From the NCBI GenBank assembly GCA_033439265.1, contig JAVTVX010000010.1, forward strand, positions 2,418,001 through 2,482,000: a stretch of DNA of 64,000 nt, read 5' to 3'. The position numbers and the translations under genes are program-made. The notes below the pieces were generated by a model. The model did no database searches. It was given only the letters and a program-made list of their open reading frames with translations, and was not told where the DNA came from. The first letter of the stretch is position 1; each line of letters begins with the position of its first letter. Source of the DNA: Dillenia suffruticosa. Its lineage: Eukaryota; Streptophyta; Magnoliopsida; Dilleniales; Dilleniaceae. This document shows positions 61,801 through 64,000 of this stretch, one piece after another.

Positions 61801-64000
61801 CACACACAAAAGATTTTCTGCGACAAGGCCGATGTTACCGACCCCAAAATAAATGATAAAGGAAAAAAAAAACATAAAACATTTTAAAATTGGAAAATAA
61901 ATGCAATCTTTTGTGAATAACAATTGTGCCAATATTTAACGATAACCGATGGGTCTTCTCAACAATATTTTGTAAATAAAAATAAAATAAAATAAATAAA
62001 AAAAACAGAATTTTAAATTAAATTTTATAATAATTTAATTTATTTTTGAACATAATATTTGATGTTTTTGAGTTAAATTTCTTATGTGTTAAGACCTTTT
62101 ACTTTCTTAATATTTGGCATTTTGTCCGTGTAAAATTAATTTAAAATAATTTTGAATTTTAACCATTTGGAAATGTTTTAAACTTTAAAACTTGTCTTTG
62201 AATACCTTATGTTTTGTTCATTTACATGTAAAAATTTATTTTTAGAATTGGATTAATATTTTAGATTTTATAAATACTTTTTATGTTAGAATTAGATATT
62301 AATTTTTCACTATTTTTATTATTTATATGTCCAACAGTTGATTTTTCATTTTAGGAAAATGTCTGATTTAGTTATTCAAATAAATAAATAAATTTTCATG
62401 TTATTGATTCAATGTAAACGATTCATGTATGAAATTCGATTAACAATATATACAGTAAATATAAATTATTGTTACCATTAACATAAAGCAAAAATTTATA
62501 GATACTTGGAGGCATTCGACATTTCTTCATATATATAGTCTATGGTTTGTGGATTCTTTATTAATCTCAACAATTTACTTTAATTATCGGACAAAATTTA
62601 TATTCAATAGTAATTAATAAAAGTAACAAGAGTAAACAGAATATGCAGAGTTAGCTCCTTAAATGTATTATAAAATTGAAAATCGGTATTCTATAACTCA
62701 ATCAAAAGTTTTGAAATTATTCATTCGTTGAGATATGTATATGCAATATAGCATCTATATTGATTGTATCATATATCACCTCTGATGTACAAAAACTTCT
62801 TAATACTAACGTTTTTTTCATTTTTAAAATATTTCAATATACTAAATTAATTATATTTATATAAAAAATTTTATATTTTTATATTTACAAATTTTTCATA
62901 ATTAGTGAATTATTTACTTATTTAATTATGATTTTTACTTTTTATAGTATTTTTATTATTATCAATAATTATATATTTGATCATTTTATATTTTATTATA
63001 AAATAGAACTATTTGATTATTTTCATAAAATAATTAATATTTATAAAAAAAATATTATATTTTTTATATTTATATATTTCTCACGTCACTATTTCATTTA
63101 TTTTTACAAAATATCATTTTCCTATATTATTTTGTATCTATTTTTATTTCTTTGTTTACATGTAACTTAAGATATCGCCCCCTTGTGTCATCTCATTTGA
63201 TTATCAAGAGACTAAATTTAGTAATATGATTTTGTATTATATCAAATGTCGTTAAAACTTGTCTAGTATTATTTTTCAATGGGAGACACATGGATAGTTT
63301 ATTTTTTACTTTTTTTTCTTTTTATTATCATTATTTTTTTCTTTATCCTCTCTCCTATATTAGTCTCCCAAATTGCTAGAGATGGAATCAGAAGAATTTT
63401 CTTGAGGGAGTCATAAAGCAATAATTAAAAAAAATTATAAAATAAAAATATATTAAAAATTCACATAATTCTAATTAAAAACACAAAAAAAAATAAAAAA
63501 AAAAATAATTTATGAAATTTGTACTCTACATTTTTTTTTCTTGTTTCAAATTCATCTATAATTGATTATGAACTAAAAGTAATAATAATTTATTTTACAA
63601 TATAAATAACTAAATTATCTGCAAGATACTTATCTTCCATCTTATTCCACAGCTTTATTTTCAAAATTTCCATTGTTGAGAAAAATTCTCTATTTTTATT
63701 AAATTAGAATTAAAATTTTATTGAAACGTAGACCACTATATATAGATTTTAAACCCTAATTCTAATATCGAACTGTATTCTCTAACTATTGGATTTATAA
63801 AAAATAGAGAATATCATATTTACCTAATATAATTGATAAAATATTTGACGTATCTAAATTTATAAAAAGAATATTAATCATATATAAAATAAAGTAATAG
63901 AATTATGAAAAAATATTAATTAAGCTATGAGATAACTAATATTATACAATAAATAAAGGTTTTAATCAGAACTTTAGAAATGGTAAGAACGAAATATACA
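61801..64000. other. AT-rich intergenic region without recognisable genes
   Basis: No supported gene. It contains dispersed repeat copy 2 (62788-63165), a purine-poor run near 63300-63355 and A/T tracts near 63420-63560. The ORF at 62928-63170 is the translation of the repeat and is Ile/Phe/Tyr-only, hence not credible. Confidence 0.6.
62788..63165. repeat. dispersed AT-rich repeat, copy 2
   Basis: Same orientation as, and colinear with, 19148-19560. Both copies start with an AAAACTTCTyAATACTAAyG block and end in a T-rich block with CATTT and TTTCTTTGTTT/TTTTTGTTTCT. Confidence 0.55.

Noticed and set aside
62928-63170. 80-codon ORF in the right intergenic desert
   Set aside because: Composed almost only of Ile, Phe, Tyr, Lys and Asn; it is the translation of an AT-rich repeat.

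Overview
The window is nuclear DNA of a flowering plant, most likely a eudicot and possibly woody. Genes are split by many GT-AG introns, intergenic DNA is very AT-rich with (GA)n, (CT)n and (TA)n microsatellites, and the repeats are typical plant transposons (RTE and L1 LINEs, Ty1/copia and Ty3/gypsy LTR elements, CACTA). Species cannot be named from sequence alone. There is no bacterial operon, CRISPR array or phage content.

Layout. 1-4133: a possible coding remnant and a 3.3 kb minus-strand RTE-clade LINE with target-site duplications. 7038-7466 (+): last coding exon of an NF-YA (CCAAT-binding factor subunit A) gene whose 3'UTR keeps a miR169-type target site. 8598-17463 (-): complete five-exon gene for translocation protein SEC62, convergent with NF-YA, with an L1 fragment in one intron. 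17.5-21.2 kb: AT-rich intergenic DNA. 21192-23536 (+): two-exon gene for a small, unrecognised membrane protein that may be plastid targeted. 25052-26968: non-autonomous CACTA transposon made of palindromic subterminal repeats, with a tRNA-like/SINE-like GC-rich core. 27535-39687 (+): decayed, intron-bearing CDC20 pseudogene broken by two LTR retrotransposons, a gypsy-like one in the first intron and a copia-like one in the WD40 region. 40490-43518: truncated copy of intronic DNA from the gene further right. 43495-44523 (-): intact cytosolic sulfotransferase reading frame. 46384-61379 (-): complete 11-exon gene for an ERGIC3/Erv46-like ER-Golgi cargo receptor, with the parent copy of the duplicated block, a nested plus-strand mini-gene and an L1 fragment in its introns. 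61.8-64 kb: AT-rich intergenic DNA.

Functional themes. Two intact genes serve the early secretory pathway (SEC62 at the ER translocon, the ERGIC3-like protein in COPII/COPI traffic); nothing shows they are co-regulated. NF-YA is a transcription factor under probable microRNA control. The sulfotransferase is a small-molecule modifying enzyme. The most informative parts are structural: a direct segmental duplication that supplied the last codons of the sulfotransferase, a CDC20 copy carrying two retroelements, and a CACTA element with a Pol III promoter-like core. No wholly new biological system is evident.
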